Counted from the stretch's first letter, positions 18,181-27,833 are shown. The stretch is DNA of 64,000 nucleotides from Candidatus Gastranaerophilales bacterium HUM_9 (GCA_002103075.1 DABG01000010.1:36120-100119); one strand, 5' to 3'. Made by a program: numbers and translations. Notes: generated from the letters alone by a model not told the origin.

Positions 18181-20784
18181 TTAACCTAACAAATCAGATT
18201 CAACCTTTTCTAATATATCATCAAGTTTTGAGGCATCTTTAATACCACCTTGTGCAAAGTTTGGTCTACCACCACCATTTGCACCAGTAGCACGAGCAAT
18301 TTCACCAACAAGTTTACCAGCATTGATACCTGCTTTTACAAAACTGTCAGATACCTTAACCAATACCATTTTTGTTGAAGCAAGGATAATTACTGATTCA
18401 CCTAACTTGCTGGTCAAGAACTCAACACCTGCTTTTATTGCATCATTATCCAAATTTTCTATTTTAGAAATGAATAACTTACCACCTTCAATATCTTTTG
18501 CTCTAGAAATAAATGTGGCAAACTTAGAACGAGCGTTTTCCGATTTCAATTCAACGATTTCTTTTTGTTGTTCTCTGTTTTCTTCAGAAAGTTTTTCAAC
18601 TCTTTCAGCTACTTCATCATAATGAACTTTGAATTTAGAAGCTAATTTATCAATCTCAGCAACCTTTTTGTTCAAATATTCTAAAGCAGCGTCAGAAACA
18701 ACAACTTCGATTCTTCTTGTACCAGCAGCAATAGCACCTTCTGAAACAATCTTGAATACTCTTAAATCAGCAGTTGAAGATGCGTGTGTACCTGCACAAA
18801 ATTCTTTTGAAATACAATTTTCACCATCACCAACACAAACTACACGAACTACATCGCCGTATTTTTCACCAAACAATGCTGTAGCACCTGTCAATTTTGC
18901 TTCTTCAATAGATAAAACATCAGTATGAAGTTTGATATCTGATTTAATCCAGTTATTAACAAGTTTTTCAACTTTTACCAACTCTTCTGGAGTAACAGCT
19001 CTTGAGAACGTAAAGTCAAATCTCATACGGTTTTCTTCAACTTGCGAACCTGCTTGTTTAACCTCGTCACCAAGAACTTTAACCAAAGCTGCTTGTAAAA
19101 GGTGAGCTGATGTGTGGTGAACACGGATTTCTTCTCTACGTTCCTTATCAATTATTGCTTTTACTTTAGCACCAATTTCTATTTCACCATTCACAACTTT
19201 TGAACGGTGAACATACAATTCATTAACCTTAAATGTAGTCAATACTTCTAATTTCAAATTGTCGTTTTCAATAACACCTGAATCACCAATTTGACCACCA
19301 CATTCAGCATAGAACGGAGTCTTGTCTAAGACTACATCAACAAAGTCTTCTTCTTCAATTATTGCAAGGATTTTTGCATCAGCTTCACCTTCAGTGTATC
19401 CAACAAATTCTGTTGAACCAACTTCTTTTTCAACTTTTGCATATTTCATATCACCTGTTACACTAATTTTTGCAGTCGCCGCTTTTGCTCTGTCTTTTTG
19501 CTCTTGCATAGCAACCTTAAATCCAGCTTCATCAACCCTTAAACCGTTTTCATCGGCAATTTCTTTTGTAAGTTCGAATGGAAATCCATAAGTATCATAC
19601 AATTTGAATGCACTAACTCCATCAATATCTTTCTTAGAAGAAATAAAATCTTCCAACATTTTATAACCTCTATCAAGGGTTTTTGCAAATCGTTCTTCTT
19701 CTTTTTTGATTGTATCAACGATTTTAGCTTTATTTTTAACTAAATCAGGATATGCTTCACCATAGTTTTCAACAATTACATCAACCAATTTATACAAGAA
19801 TGGCAAATCCATACCCAAGATTTTACCGTGTCTTAAAGCTCGTCTAAGAATCATTCTTAAAACATAACTTCTTCCTTCATTTCCAGGAATAACACCATCT
19901 GAAATCAAGAAAGATACACATCTTGCGTGGTCAGTAATAATTCTCAATGATACGTCTGTTTTTTCAGATTTTTTGTATTCTACACCAGCCATTTTGCAAA
20001 CTTCGTCAAGAATAGGCTTCAACAAATCTGTTTCAAAAGTAGATGCAACACCTTGGCAAACCATTGCAATACGTTCTAAGCCCATGCCTGTATCAACGTT
20101 TTTGCTTTCTAAAGGTGATTGATTACCTTCTTCATCTTGATACAATTCTGTAAATACAAGATTCCAAATTTCAACCCAACGGTCACATTCACAAGTATCA
20201 ATACCACAACCACGAGGGTCATCACATTTGTATTCTTCACCTAGGTCATAATGGATTTCAGAACAAGGTCCACAAGAACCTGATGCCCCTGGAGGACCCC
20301 AAAAGTTATCTTTTTTACCTTTACGTTTAATACGTTCATCAGGTACTCCAACACTTCTCCAAATTTCATAAGCTTCATCGTCTGTTTCAAAGATTGTAAT
20401 CCACAATCTATCCTTATCAAGCTTTAAAACATTAGTTACAAAATCCCAAGCCCAAGGGATAATGTCTTTTTTATAATAATCACCAAAAGAGAAATTACCT
20501 AACATTTCAAAAAATGTATGGTGACGTGGAGTTCTACCAACATTTTCAATATCAGAATCTTTTCCACCTGCTCTTGCACACTTTTGACAAGATGTAGCTC
20601 TTGCAGGGTCATAAGGTGATTTTACTACACCTAAAAATATTGGCAAGAACTGTAACATGCCTGCTGTTGTCAATAATACTGTAGGGTTATCTGGCACAAG
20701 GCTAGAGCTTTCTACTATTGTGTGTTGATGTTTATTTTTGAAAAAATCTAAATATAATTGTCTTATTTCATTTCCTTTTAGCAT
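18181..20784 (-). CDS. alaS: Alanyl-tRNA synthetase
   Basis: Class II synthetase charging tRNA-Ala. The catalytic domain begins EIRQLYLDFFKNKHQHTIVE, with TTAGMLQFLPIFLG and GMGLERIAMVCQG. The editing domain has the zinc motif HHTSAHLLQAAL near residue 560 and CAGTHASSTADLRVF near 665. The C-terminal C-Ala domain ends with GANGGGRPNFAQGG and a short tail. At 867 aa it is full length. AAGGA ten bases before the ATG is a good ribosome site. Divergent from rnhB. Confidence 0.97.
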   Translation of the reverse strand: MLKGNEIRQLYLDFFKNKHQHTIVESSSLVPDNPTVLLTTAGMLQFLPIFLGVVKSPYDPARATSCQKCARAGGKDSDIENVGRTPRHHTFFEMLGNFSFGDYYKKDIIPWAWDFVTNVLKLDKDRLWITIFETDDEAYEIWRSVGVPDERIKRKGKKDNFWGPPGASGSCGPCSEIHYDLGEEYKCDDPRGCGIDTCECDRWVEIWNLVFTELYQDEEGNQSPLESKNVDTGMGLERIAMVCQGVASTFETDLLKPILDEVCKMAGVEYKKSEKTDVSLRIITDHARCVSFLISDGVIPGNEGRSYVLRMILRRALRHGKILGMDLPFLYKLVDVIVENYGEAYPDLVKNKAKIVDTIKKEEERFAKTLDRGYKMLEDFISSKKDIDGVSAFKLYDTYGFPFELTKEIADENGLRVDEAGFKVAMQEQKDRAKAATAKISVTGDMKYAKVEKEVGSTEFVGYTEGEADAKILAIIEEEDFVDVVLDKTPFYAECGGQIGDSGVIENDNLKLEVLTTFKVNELYVHRSKVVNGEIEIGAKVKAIIDKERREEIRVHHTSAHLLQAALVKVLGDEVKQAGSQVEENRMRFDFTFSRAVTPEELVKVEKLVNNWIKSDIKLHTDVLSIEEAKLTGATALFGEKYGDVVRVVCVGDGENCISKEFCAGTHASSTADLRVFKIVSEGAIAAGTRRIEVVVSDAALEYLNKKVAEIDKLASKFKVHYDEVAERVEKLSEENREQQKEIVELKSENARSKFATFISRAKDIEGGKLFISKIENLDNDAIKAGVEFLTSKLGESVIILASTKMVLVKVSDSFVKAGINAGKLVGEIARATGANGGGRPNFAQGGIKDASKLDDILEKVESDLLG

Positions 20785-20848
20785 TTTTAATTCCTTATAA
20801 TATAATTCTTCCTTATAATATATTTTACATCAAATATAAAGATTTATG

Positions 20849-20864
20849 TGTTATAATTCGACTA
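20849..20864 (+). promoter_or_regulatory. Extended -10 promoter of rnhB, apparently leaderless
   Basis: TGT followed by a perfect TATAAT (20852-20857) ends 6 nt before the ATG at 20864. That places the expected transcription start on the start codon, with no ribosome site between. This argues for the ATG at 20864 over an in-frame ATG at 20846, which lies upstream of the -10 box. Confidence 0.5.
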
Positions 20865-21523
20865 TGAAAAATTCGCAACCAGAAACATCAAAACAAAGGT
20901 TTGAGTTTGATAGAGATTTCAAAAAAACAATAATAGGTACAGATGAAGCAGGCAGAGGACCTGGAGCAGGTGGAGTGTTCGCTAGTGCCGTGTATTTTGA
21001 GAATACTAACAAACAACTTATTGAAAAATTGAGCATATTAAACGACTCAAAACAATTAACTAAAAAGAAACGCGAATATTTATTCGATATAGTCAAAAAC
21101 GAAACAATAAATTCAACTATTTGCATAGAGGTTGATGAAATAGAAAAATATAACATCTTAAATTGTTCTCTAAAAGCTATGAAGCTTGCGTGTGAAGATG
21201 TTATCCACCAGCTCAAAAAAGAAAATATCCTTGTTCTTGTTGATGGGAATAGATTGATTAGAAACTTTGAATACCCACAACAATTTATTATAAAAGGAGA
21301 TAGCAAATCAGCGTCTATTGCGGCTGCAAGTATCTTAGCAAAAGTTTCAAGAGATAGATATATGGAAAAATTAGATAAAGAATTTCCACAATATGAATGG
21401 TGCAAAAATGCAGGATATCTGACTAAATCACACCTTGAGGCAATAGATAAATTTGGAATAACAAAGTATCATAGAAACTCTTTTTTGAAGAAACATTTTG
21501 AAAAGCAATTGACGTTGTTTTAA
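20864..21523 (+). CDS. rnhB: Ribonuclease HII
   Basis: Endonuclease that nicks RNA in RNA-DNA hybrids and removes misincorporated ribonucleotides. The catalytic DE lies in IIGTDEAGRGPGAGG, followed by DSKQLTKKKRE, LVDGNRL with the third Asp, and the AAASILAKVSRDRYM helix. The usual GPLAG is GPGAG here, a mild variant. The end (HRNSFLKKHF) is typical. I start at ATG 20864 because the -10 box overlaps the upstream alternative at 20846. Transcribed divergently from alaS. Confidence 0.94.
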   Translation: MKNSQPETSKQRFEFDRDFKKTIIGTDEAGRGPGAGGVFASAVYFENTNKQLIEKLSILNDSKQLTKKKREYLFDIVKNETINSTICIEVDEIEKYNILNCSLKAMKLACEDVIHQLKKENILVLVDGNRLIRNFEYPQQFIIKGDSKSASIAAASILAKVSRDRYMEKLDKEFPQYEWCKNAGYLTKSHLEAIDKFGITKYHRNSFLKKHFEKQLTLF

Positions 21524-21779
21524 AGAATGTACGCAGAGCTTATTACACAATTCGGAATGCATAATGCATTATGCGTAATTTTATGTTTACAGGAATTCCG
21601 AAACTGTCTTGAATTTTCTCCAACTAAAGTATAATATTTCTACACGAAAAGTTTAAAACAACAACCTTAAACACTTGAAACCCAACTCTTATAATAGTTA
21701 TACTACTATTATATAATTGACTTTTCAAAAAAAAGTATTATATACCATGACAACAACGCAAAAATAAAGGACAAAAAAC
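21524..21779 (+). promoter_or_regulatory. Intergenic region with promoter for the 533-aa protein
   Basis: TTGACT at 21717-21722 and TATATA at 21739-21744, 16 bp apart, form a plausible sigma-70 promoter. An AAAGGA ribosome site lies 7 bp before the ATG at 21780. Bases 21550-21575 (gaatgcataatgcattatgcgtaat) form a small imperfect palindrome related to a stretch near base 40. Nothing else is apparent. Confidence 0.5.
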
Positions 21780-23381
21780 ATGGGTTTGGCAGCATCACAA
21801 GCAAGATATTTAGCATTGTCGGCAAGAAAAACTAACGTTGAATACGAAGGTCAGCAGATTAACCAACAACGTTTAGTACTTTCTAATCAATCAGCCGATT
21901 TGTTTAACCAAATGTTGACAATGTCTGTTCCTGTATGTCCTGATAGTAGCAATTATACGAAACTACAATACTCTTGGAACGACGGAATAAATACCTCTGT
22001 ACTTGAAAACTATTATAGATTACCAGAAGCTAACAGTGATTTTAACTATGTTGTAACAAGTTATCATTACGAAAAACTATACACAGGACAAAGACAAAAT
22101 CTAAACGACCCTCAAGTACAAGCGACAAAAACAAACCATTTCACAGCTTCTCAAAAACAAGCAACAATTATATCTAAAAATTATGATAGTAAAAATGATT
22201 ACTTTACGTTCCAACTAAACCGTTCAGGTCAAACATTGTCATACACATTCAAACCATCTGATCAATTCACAAACGCAGATACAGCAGAACAACTTGACGC
22301 AATGTATGCTGGCAGAACTACAAACAGTGCTATTGCCGGTTGGACGTATGATGACGCTAACGACACTTGGAAAAACGGTGCAAATACTTATACAAAAGTT
22401 GATTTAACCGACCACGACGAACTTAAACAAATCAAAGATTCTTATGGTGGTACATTTGATACCTCAAAAACATACTACAAAAGTGGAACAGGAAACAACA
22501 CCAAATACGTATGTGGTGAAGAACTTACCGCTGCAAAAACGTCAGGTTCTGAAATCAAAGTCAGAAACATTGACCAAAAGAAATATTATACAGATGGAAC
22601 ATATTATCTATCTGAAACAGAGATTGCAGCTATGCAAGTAGGTGGCAACGTTAAACTTAACACAGCTACAAACGCACCGTCCTTCAGCAATTACTCTGCT
22701 GTTGGTAACAGTGAACTTACAGAAGTTTCTATAGATGACTTCAACGAGTCAAAAACAACATCTATAGAAATCAACCAAGTTCTAAAAGATATGAAAAAAG
22801 ATGCTGCAAACAGTCAGTATTACGAACACTTGGCAGCGTGTTTTGATGACAACGGAGTATACACTGGTGGAATTTATCAATTTAAGATGAACGGAAAAAC
22901 CTACTATACAACCGCTACCGATATGGATCAAAGTTTAAAAAGTGCTTACGGCAAAAACGCTACAGCCAATAACGGTATTGATAACCAACAAGACAAACTT
23001 GCATACTATAATGCAGTATATATCAATACAAAAGTAACTGAAACTAAACAAGCACTACTTGAAACCGATGGAAATGGAAGATTTTCTTCTGTAAAATTTG
23101 AAGACGATTCTATAGTCTATGATTTGTCTGTTGAAACTATTACTGATGAAAATGCTTATAATGATGCAATGAACAAGTACTATTATCAACAAGAACAATA
23201 TGACAAACAAATTTCTGACATAAACGCTAAAACAGAAATTTTACAAGCACAGGACAGAAAACTTCAATTACAGCTTGAACAACTAAACACTGAACAATCT
23301 GCACTCCAGACAGAAATGGAAGCCTGCCAAAAAGTTGTTAGTAAAAACGTTGAAAACAGTTTCAAAACATTTAGCGGCTAA
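21780..23381 (+). CDS. Lineage-type protein with MGLAASQAR N-terminus and C-terminal coiled coil
   Basis: I do not recognise an enzymatic domain. The start (MGLAASQARYLALSARKTNV) is a helical segment that I associate with recurrent proteins of gut Vampirovibrionia. The middle (about residues 90-420) is Asn/Thr/Tyr-rich with no Cys in active-site-like patterns, suggesting an extracellular or filament-like fold. The end (about 455-525) is a Gln/Glu-rich coiled coil (LQLQLEQLNTEQSALQTEME). There is no signal peptide. The N-terminal helix plus C-terminal coil layout recalls flagellar hook-associated proteins, but I see no direct homology. It has its own promoter and a strong terminator. Confidence 0.7.
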   Translation: MGLAASQARYLALSARKTNVEYEGQQINQQRLVLSNQSADLFNQMLTMSVPVCPDSSNYTKLQYSWNDGINTSVLENYYRLPEANSDFNYVVTSYHYEKLYTGQRQNLNDPQVQATKTNHFTASQKQATIISKNYDSKNDYFTFQLNRSGQTLSYTFKPSDQFTNADTAEQLDAMYAGRTTNSAIAGWTYDDANDTWKNGANTYTKVDLTDHDELKQIKDSYGGTFDTSKTYYKSGTGNNTKYVCGEELTAAKTSGSEIKVRNIDQKKYYTDGTYYLSETEIAAMQVGGNVKLNTATNAPSFSNYSAVGNSELTEVSIDDFNESKTTSIEINQVLKDMKKDAANSQYYEHLAACFDDNGVYTGGIYQFKMNGKTYYTTATDMDQSLKSAYGKNATANNGIDNQQDKLAYYNAVYINTKVTETKQALLETDGNGRFSSVKFEDDSIVYDLSVETITDENAYNDAMNKYYYQQEQYDKQISDINAKTEILQAQDRKLQLQLEQLNTEQSALQTEMEACQKVVSKNVENSFKTFSG

Positions 23382-23422
23382 TGATTTATTGAACATATAC
23401 ATACATAGCGTTGATAAAAGGA

Positions 23423-23450
23423 ACCCTAATCCAATTATTTGGATTAGGGT
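23423..23450. terminator. Bidirectional terminator between convergent genes
   Basis: A perfect 12-bp stem (ACCCTAATCCAA paired with TTGGATTAGGGT) and a 4-base loop, followed on the plus strand by 'atttaatatttt'. It lies 41 bp after the 533-aa gene and 29 bp beyond the end of the convergent SLH gene, so it probably serves both. Confidence 0.85.
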
Positions 23451-23479
23451 ATTTAATATTTTCATATTATTTGAGCTAT

Positions 23480-24625
23480 CTAATCTTGATAATATATCCA
23501 ACCATTTGTTAAATCGGTTTTTAGCTCTCTCATAAACTTAACATAAACAGTATCACCTGAATTTAGAATAATCTTTTCACCTTTAAATACTTTTCTAATC
23601 CAAGTCATAAATTTTGATTTCTTCATTGTAACGTCACCAACCAACTCTAGCGCAAAGTTTTGGTCATTTGGAGTAGTCAAAGTATCAGAACCTAATAATA
23701 GAACACCATTTCTAACAAACAACTTACCTTTTTTAACGTTTTTCAATGTACCTTTAAATTGAGTATTTTTATACATCAAAATATATTTGTCTTTTGTAAT
23801 ATAGTTTTCATCAGCATTGGCAATAAATTCATCTCCTACCTTTGCCGTTTGAGAAGAAAATCCATTAGATACTTTAATAGGAACAACTGCACCCTTTTTA
23901 ATAGTACCAACAGAACCTTGTACATAAGAGTCCTTAACTACATAACCTTCACCCGTTTTTTTACGCATAAATTCTGCTAATTTTGCGTTTGGATTAAGTT
24001 TTGCCTGAATCATCATATTATAAAGAATAACAGTAACTTCTGCTCTTGTTGCTGGTCTAACTGCATCAATATAACCTTTTCTATCAGATTTAATAGACAT
24101 CATATCAAGAATTTCAGCCTTGCCTGCTGGTATCATAAACCAATCTGGAACATCTTTTACATCTTTGTATTTTCTTGCTAAAACATCGTGTGCTTTTTGA
24201 GCACTTATTTGTTCTGTAGTCAAAGAATTAACAGCAATATTTATTGCTTCTGCTCTTGATACAGAATCTTCTGGTCTGAATTTTTCTGATTCTTTATCAT
24301 TTGTAATCAAATCAAAATAAACAGCCTTTTGAATAGCATCATAAGCCCAATAAGAACTATCTATATCAATAAATTTTATTGGTTGAAAAACATTAGCTGA
24401 CTCTTGTCCTAACGCTTTTATTGCCATAGCCGCAAACTCAGCTCTTGTAACATTCTCGTCTGGGTGAAAACTACCATCTGGATAACCAACAACAATATTT
24501 TGTTCCGTCATCGCAGAAATTTCTTTATTTGCCCAATGATTAGCGGGCATATCATTAAAATACGCAAACACTGATTGTGTTGAAACAATCAACATCATCA
24601 ATATACCTAACAAATATTTTTTCAT
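23480..24625 (-). CDS. Secreted S-layer homology (SLH) domain protein
   Basis: Exported protein with three SLH repeats that anchor to cell-wall polysaccharide. A signal peptide covers residues 1-22 (MKKYLLGILMMLIVSTQSVF). SLH1 has NDMPANHWANKEISAM then GYPDGSFHPDENVTRAEFA, SLH2 begins DIDSSYWAYDAIQKAV, and SLH3 begins VKDVPDWFMIPAGKAEI. The C-terminal ~160 residues are beta-rich and end with GDTVYVKFMRELKTDL, without a known catalytic motif. I start at 24625, where GGGAG lies 7 bp upstream; the frame is open to 24682 but those residues are not signal-like. In a diderm it probably links outer membrane and peptidoglycan. Confidence 0.88.
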   Translation of the reverse strand: MKKYLLGILMMLIVSTQSVFAYFNDMPANHWANKEISAMTEQNIVVGYPDGSFHPDENVTRAEFAAMAIKALGQESANVFQPIKFIDIDSSYWAYDAIQKAVYFDLITNDKESEKFRPEDSVSRAEAINIAVNSLTTEQISAQKAHDVLARKYKDVKDVPDWFMIPAGKAEILDMMSIKSDRKGYIDAVRPATRAEVTVILYNMMIQAKLNPNAKLAEFMRKKTGEGYVVKDSYVQGSVGTIKKGAVVPIKVSNGFSSQTAKVGDEFIANADENYITKDKYILMYKNTQFKGTLKNVKKGKLFVRNGVLLLGSDTLTTPNDQNFALELVGDVTMKKSKFMTWIRKVFKGEKIILNSGDTVYVKFMRELKTDLTNGWIYYQD

Positions 24626-24719
24626 ATCACACTCCCAATATTGTATTATTACCATTGTATACAATTTATTAGAGCATGACAAAAAAACAATATATGTTTA
24701 CAATTCTATTTTAATAGCT

Positions 24720-24866
24720 TTATCTTTTTACAACAACAGTTGCATACGCTAACTTTGTAAAATAATTATCTTTAAAACGGATTTCTTTAACTGTATTTTC
24801 TTCACTTTGACACAATTTCTCTTTGATATAATTAACCACAAAAGACACTAATTCCTTACTGAACAT
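24720..24866 (-). CDS. Small 48-aa protein of unknown function
   Basis: An open frame of 48 codons starts MFSKELVSFVVNYIKEKL and ends TKLAYATVVVKR. GGAGT lies 7 bp before the ATG, a convincing ribosome site. Composition is mixed hydrophobic and charged, with no signal peptide or obvious motif. It stands alone between the SLH gene (same strand) and the terminator-like hairpin at 25088. Without homologues I cannot exclude chance, but the ribosome site and codon use resemble real genes here. Confidence 0.5.
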   Translation of the reverse strand: MFSKELVSFVVNYIKEKLCQSEENTVKEIRFKDNYFTKLAYATVVVKR

Positions 24867-25087
24867 AGAATAAACTCCTATTACACAACTACCTTACTTA
24901 TATATAAAGTTATTTTCTAGATAAAACTTGCCTTGATGTAAAGTTTTGTTAAAAATGTATATACCACTATTGCCAAAACCTTAAAAATATGGATAATAGT
25001 ATATATATTTCATATTTAAGAGAGCTTTTGTGTTTAGAAACGAAATATAAAAACAAATTTTTATTGATTTAGTTGTTGATTGAATGC

Positions 25088-25115
25088 GTGCGATTGTTTT
25101 ATAATCGCACTTTTT
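25088..25115 (+). terminator. Orphan rho-independent terminator, possible small RNA end
   Basis: A perfect 8-bp stem (GTGCGATT with AATCGCAC), 7-base loop and five T's on the plus strand. No plus-strand gene precedes it: the nearest plus-strand CDS ends at 23381 before its own terminator. A promoter-like TTGCCA...TAATAG lies around 24970-25000, so a ~100-nt RNA ending here is possible. Confidence 0.6.
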
Positions 25116-25201
25116 ATTATTTATAGGGGTATAAAGTGTTTTTAATGCAAGCAAAGAATCCCTGCTTACATTTAATGTCTAAACTTTTATAGCAACTTTA
25201 T

Positions 25202-27301
25202 CTACGCAACCTTTTTATCATTTTCAGCAAGTGCATTCAACATGCCTGTAATAGCTGAGGTTGGAATTGCCGTTGTTGCCACATCTTTATAATATTTCAT
25301 ATATTTAGACACAATTTTTACTTCTTTTGCACTTACCTTTTTAACTTCTGCATCTAAAACATTCAATTCGCGTTCTAAATTTTTTACTGTTTCGGTCAAT
25401 TCTTTATTATTAGGATTATTAATCATTTCTGTATAATACTTATAATACTCCAAGCCTTTTGTTTTGTATTCAATAACCAACTTTGCTTTTTCAATTGCAG
25501 TTGTCAACCTTGCTTCTTCTTCCGGATTAATAGTACCAGCTTCTTTCATCTTTTGAATTTTATCAGCAAATTTTTCAATAACAAAATTATTACCATTTTT
25601 TTGCGCAAGAACTTCTTCAGGGCTAAATTGGTATTGGTTAAAGTCTTTGCCACCAGCAAAAATACCATTAACACCAGACATTCTTCCATTACCTTCGATA
25701 GTCGTAATGTTATCAATTAATGATTGTTCAGCCTCAGCCAATTTTTCACCAGATAATTCTGGAACCTTTATATAATCTGGAGCCCAAGAAGAACCTTTGT
25801 TAATTTTTACATCAGTAAAAATGCTATATCTAACATTATGTGACACAGAGTATCTTGTTAATTCTAAGACAGCCTTTTCTTCTGAGCCATATTGTGAAAC
25901 AAAATCAGGATTATCTGCAATCAATTTACTGATTTTATCAACTAACGGTTGAACCTTTTGTTGTTTTTCTGCTAATTCTGCAGGATTTACTGGACTTGTA
26001 TGACGAGGACATACTTTAGTTTCTAAGACATTAGAATATACTGCCAAATCTGAATTCATTTCACCTGTATATAAATCATTTTTTGCAAATTCTATAAATT
26101 CATTTTTCATCTTAGCTGACATCTTAGGTGGGGTCATCATATCAGCACCTAGAAAGCTACCTTTAACAACAACTTGTTCGCTTTCACCATTCATAACTCT
26201 TGAAATCAACTGTTCTTTAACAATTTGGTTTGCTCTTTCTTGAGGAATACCTGCACGTAACAAAGCTTCTTTACAATGAGTAGCCTCATGCATCATCACA
26301 TCTTCTACTTCAAAAGTACCTGCTTTATATGACTCAGGGTTAAACTCTAATTCATGTTTACTCTTAGAATATGAACCACCATGTTTTTCTGAAGCTTTTG
26401 CTATATTCAATTTTGGACGTTGTTCTTTTGGAACACCTAATTTGTCAAAAGCTTCGTTATATAAATTATTAACTTCTGTTTGGATTTCTTCGTCTGATAA
26501 ACTAGCACGTCTAATGCCCTCTGGAGTAGTCCTAAACTCTTCTGGAGTCAATTTTCTTTTTACTACAGATTCTTCTTCACATTCTACACCATATCTTCTG
26601 TTACCCTTAAATCCCTCTACAAAATCAGTAAAACGAGCTTTAATAGAAGATGGAGTAAATTGTTTACCAACAGATTTTAATCCATTTTTTGTGAACAAAA
26701 GTGAAACATTATCTTTTAATGCACTAAAGTATCCTGATTTATCAACATTAGTTGCTATTTCTGTTCTTTGTTGAGGAGTAAGTGATTTAACATTCAATTT
26801 ATTCATCAACTTAGCTTCATTTGCAACCTTCGCACCTTGTTTAATTCCAACTGCAGACATTACTGTTCCAACAATCCCTTGACCTATTTTGTCAAAAGAT
26901 TTTTCAGCATCATCATAGTTACCATTTTTGTAATTTTTTACTGCATCATAAGTACCTTTACCAACTTGATAAAGACCTACTGCCCCAAATCCAACAGCTA
27001 AGACAGGTGTCAAAACAGGAATCAAAGTTGTAAGAGCTACTGTACCAGCAATCAAACCAACTGTTGCTACAGGGTGTTTAATCATCGCAGTAAATGGACT
27101 AAGAATACCTTTACCCAAGTTTTTTACAGCTTCCGATACATCAAATTTTCCATTTTTCGATTTATCTTCCTTATTAGAAAATTCAACTGTATCAATACTT
27201 TCTGTAACTCTTGCACGTTCAATTTTCTTTGCATCTTTTTGAACTTTGCCAAACATATTTACAGTATTATCAACACCAACACTTTGAGTACTAAAATTCA
27301 T
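25202..27301 (-). CDS. Large HExxH (zincin-like) protein with membrane-active N-terminal region
   Basis: A 699-aa protein I cannot name. Residues about 65-115 hold long hydrophobic stretches (HPVATVGLIAGTVALTTLIP and VLTPVLAVGFGAVGLY) that could insert in membranes. Residues 338-342 are HEATH in a helix preceded by EVEDVMM, which fits a zinc metallopeptidase HExxH; a downstream third ligand is not obvious. A later region is Lys/Glu-rich and helical. There is no classical signal peptide. An AAAGG site precedes the ATG. A second HExxH protein lies at 62104. Secreted effector or surface protease are guesses. It stands alone between unrelated genes. Confidence 0.75.
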   Translation of the reverse strand: MNFSTQSVGVDNTVNMFGKVQKDAKKIERARVTESIDTVEFSNKEDKSKNGKFDVSEAVKNLGKGILSPFTAMIKHPVATVGLIAGTVALTTLIPVLTPVLAVGFGAVGLYQVGKGTYDAVKNYKNGNYDDAEKSFDKIGQGIVGTVMSAVGIKQGAKVANEAKLMNKLNVKSLTPQQRTEIATNVDKSGYFSALKDNVSLLFTKNGLKSVGKQFTPSSIKARFTDFVEGFKGNRRYGVECEEESVVKRKLTPEEFRTTPEGIRRASLSDEEIQTEVNNLYNEAFDKLGVPKEQRPKLNIAKASEKHGGSYSKSKHELEFNPESYKAGTFEVEDVMMHEATHCKEALLRAGIPQERANQIVKEQLISRVMNGESEQVVVKGSFLGADMMTPPKMSAKMKNEFIEFAKNDLYTGEMNSDLAVYSNVLETKVCPRHTSPVNPAELAEKQQKVQPLVDKISKLIADNPDFVSQYGSEEKAVLELTRYSVSHNVRYSIFTDVKINKGSSWAPDYIKVPELSGEKLAEAEQSLIDNITTIEGNGRMSGVNGIFAGGKDFNQYQFSPEEVLAQKNGNNFVIEKFADKIQKMKEAGTINPEEEARLTTAIEKAKLVIEYKTKGLEYYKYYTEMINNPNNKELTETVKNLERELNVLDAEVKKVSAKEVKIVSKYMKYYKDVATTAIPTSAITGMLNALAENDKKVA

Positions 27302-27377
27302 GTAACTAACCTTTAATTTACTATTTATTTAAATAAGTAAACTCATCAAGGTTTTTTGACATATAACACTTCAAACA

Positions 27378-27773
27378 TTAACATTTTTTAATAAACACAA
27401 AGACTTTAAAAAACACATAAGTAACAACTGCAGCCATAAAAGTTGCTATAAATTGAGAAATATATACGTTTAAATGAATTTTAGAAACAAACATTTCAAG
27501 TAAAAACGCATTTACAAGATAAGAAACAAACCAAGTTCCACAACATTTTATATATTCTTTTAAATAATTACCTTTTGTTTGAAAAACTAATAATTTTTGC
27601 ATAAAGAATGATGATACAGAAGATAATGCCCAAGCTAAAACTAACGCTAACTGATAAATTTCTTTTCCAAAGAGAAAACAAATCAACGCATAAATAAAAT
27701 AAGATATGCAAGCATTCAAACTTCCAATTATTAAGAACCTTATTTTTTCATCTATCTTAAACCACGTATTCAT
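27378..27773 (-). CDS. GtrA-like membrane protein
   Basis: Small membrane protein of the GtrA/DPMS family, which helps move or position polyprenyl-linked sugars across the membrane. Four hydrophobic segments fill the protein (for example FLIIGSLNACISYFIYALIC, then ALVLAWALSSVSSFFMQKLL), with the family's basic/aromatic link FQTKGNYLKEYIKC between segments two and three. I start at the second ATG because GAGG is ten bases upstream of it; the ATG at 27782 is almost on top of that site. The DPM1-like GT2 at 31177 is a natural partner. Confidence 0.85.
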   Translation of the reverse strand: MNTWFKIDEKIRFLIIGSLNACISYFIYALICFLFGKEIYQLALVLAWALSSVSSFFMQKLLVFQTKGNYLKEYIKCCGTWFVSYLVNAFLLEMFVSKIHLNVYISQFIATFMAAVVTYVFFKVFVFIKKC

Positions 27774-27833
27774 TGAATTCATACCTCATTTTTGTTATTA
27801 TAACATATAACAAAATATGAGGATAAATAATAG

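Noticed and set aside
18323..19591. Plus-strand frames opposite alaS
   Set aside because: Ser/Thr-rich shadow translations of a conserved synthetase; no start signals.
20846..20863. Upstream ATG of rnhB as start
   Set aside because: The extended -10 box TGT-TATAAT overlaps these codons, so they are probably not transcribed.
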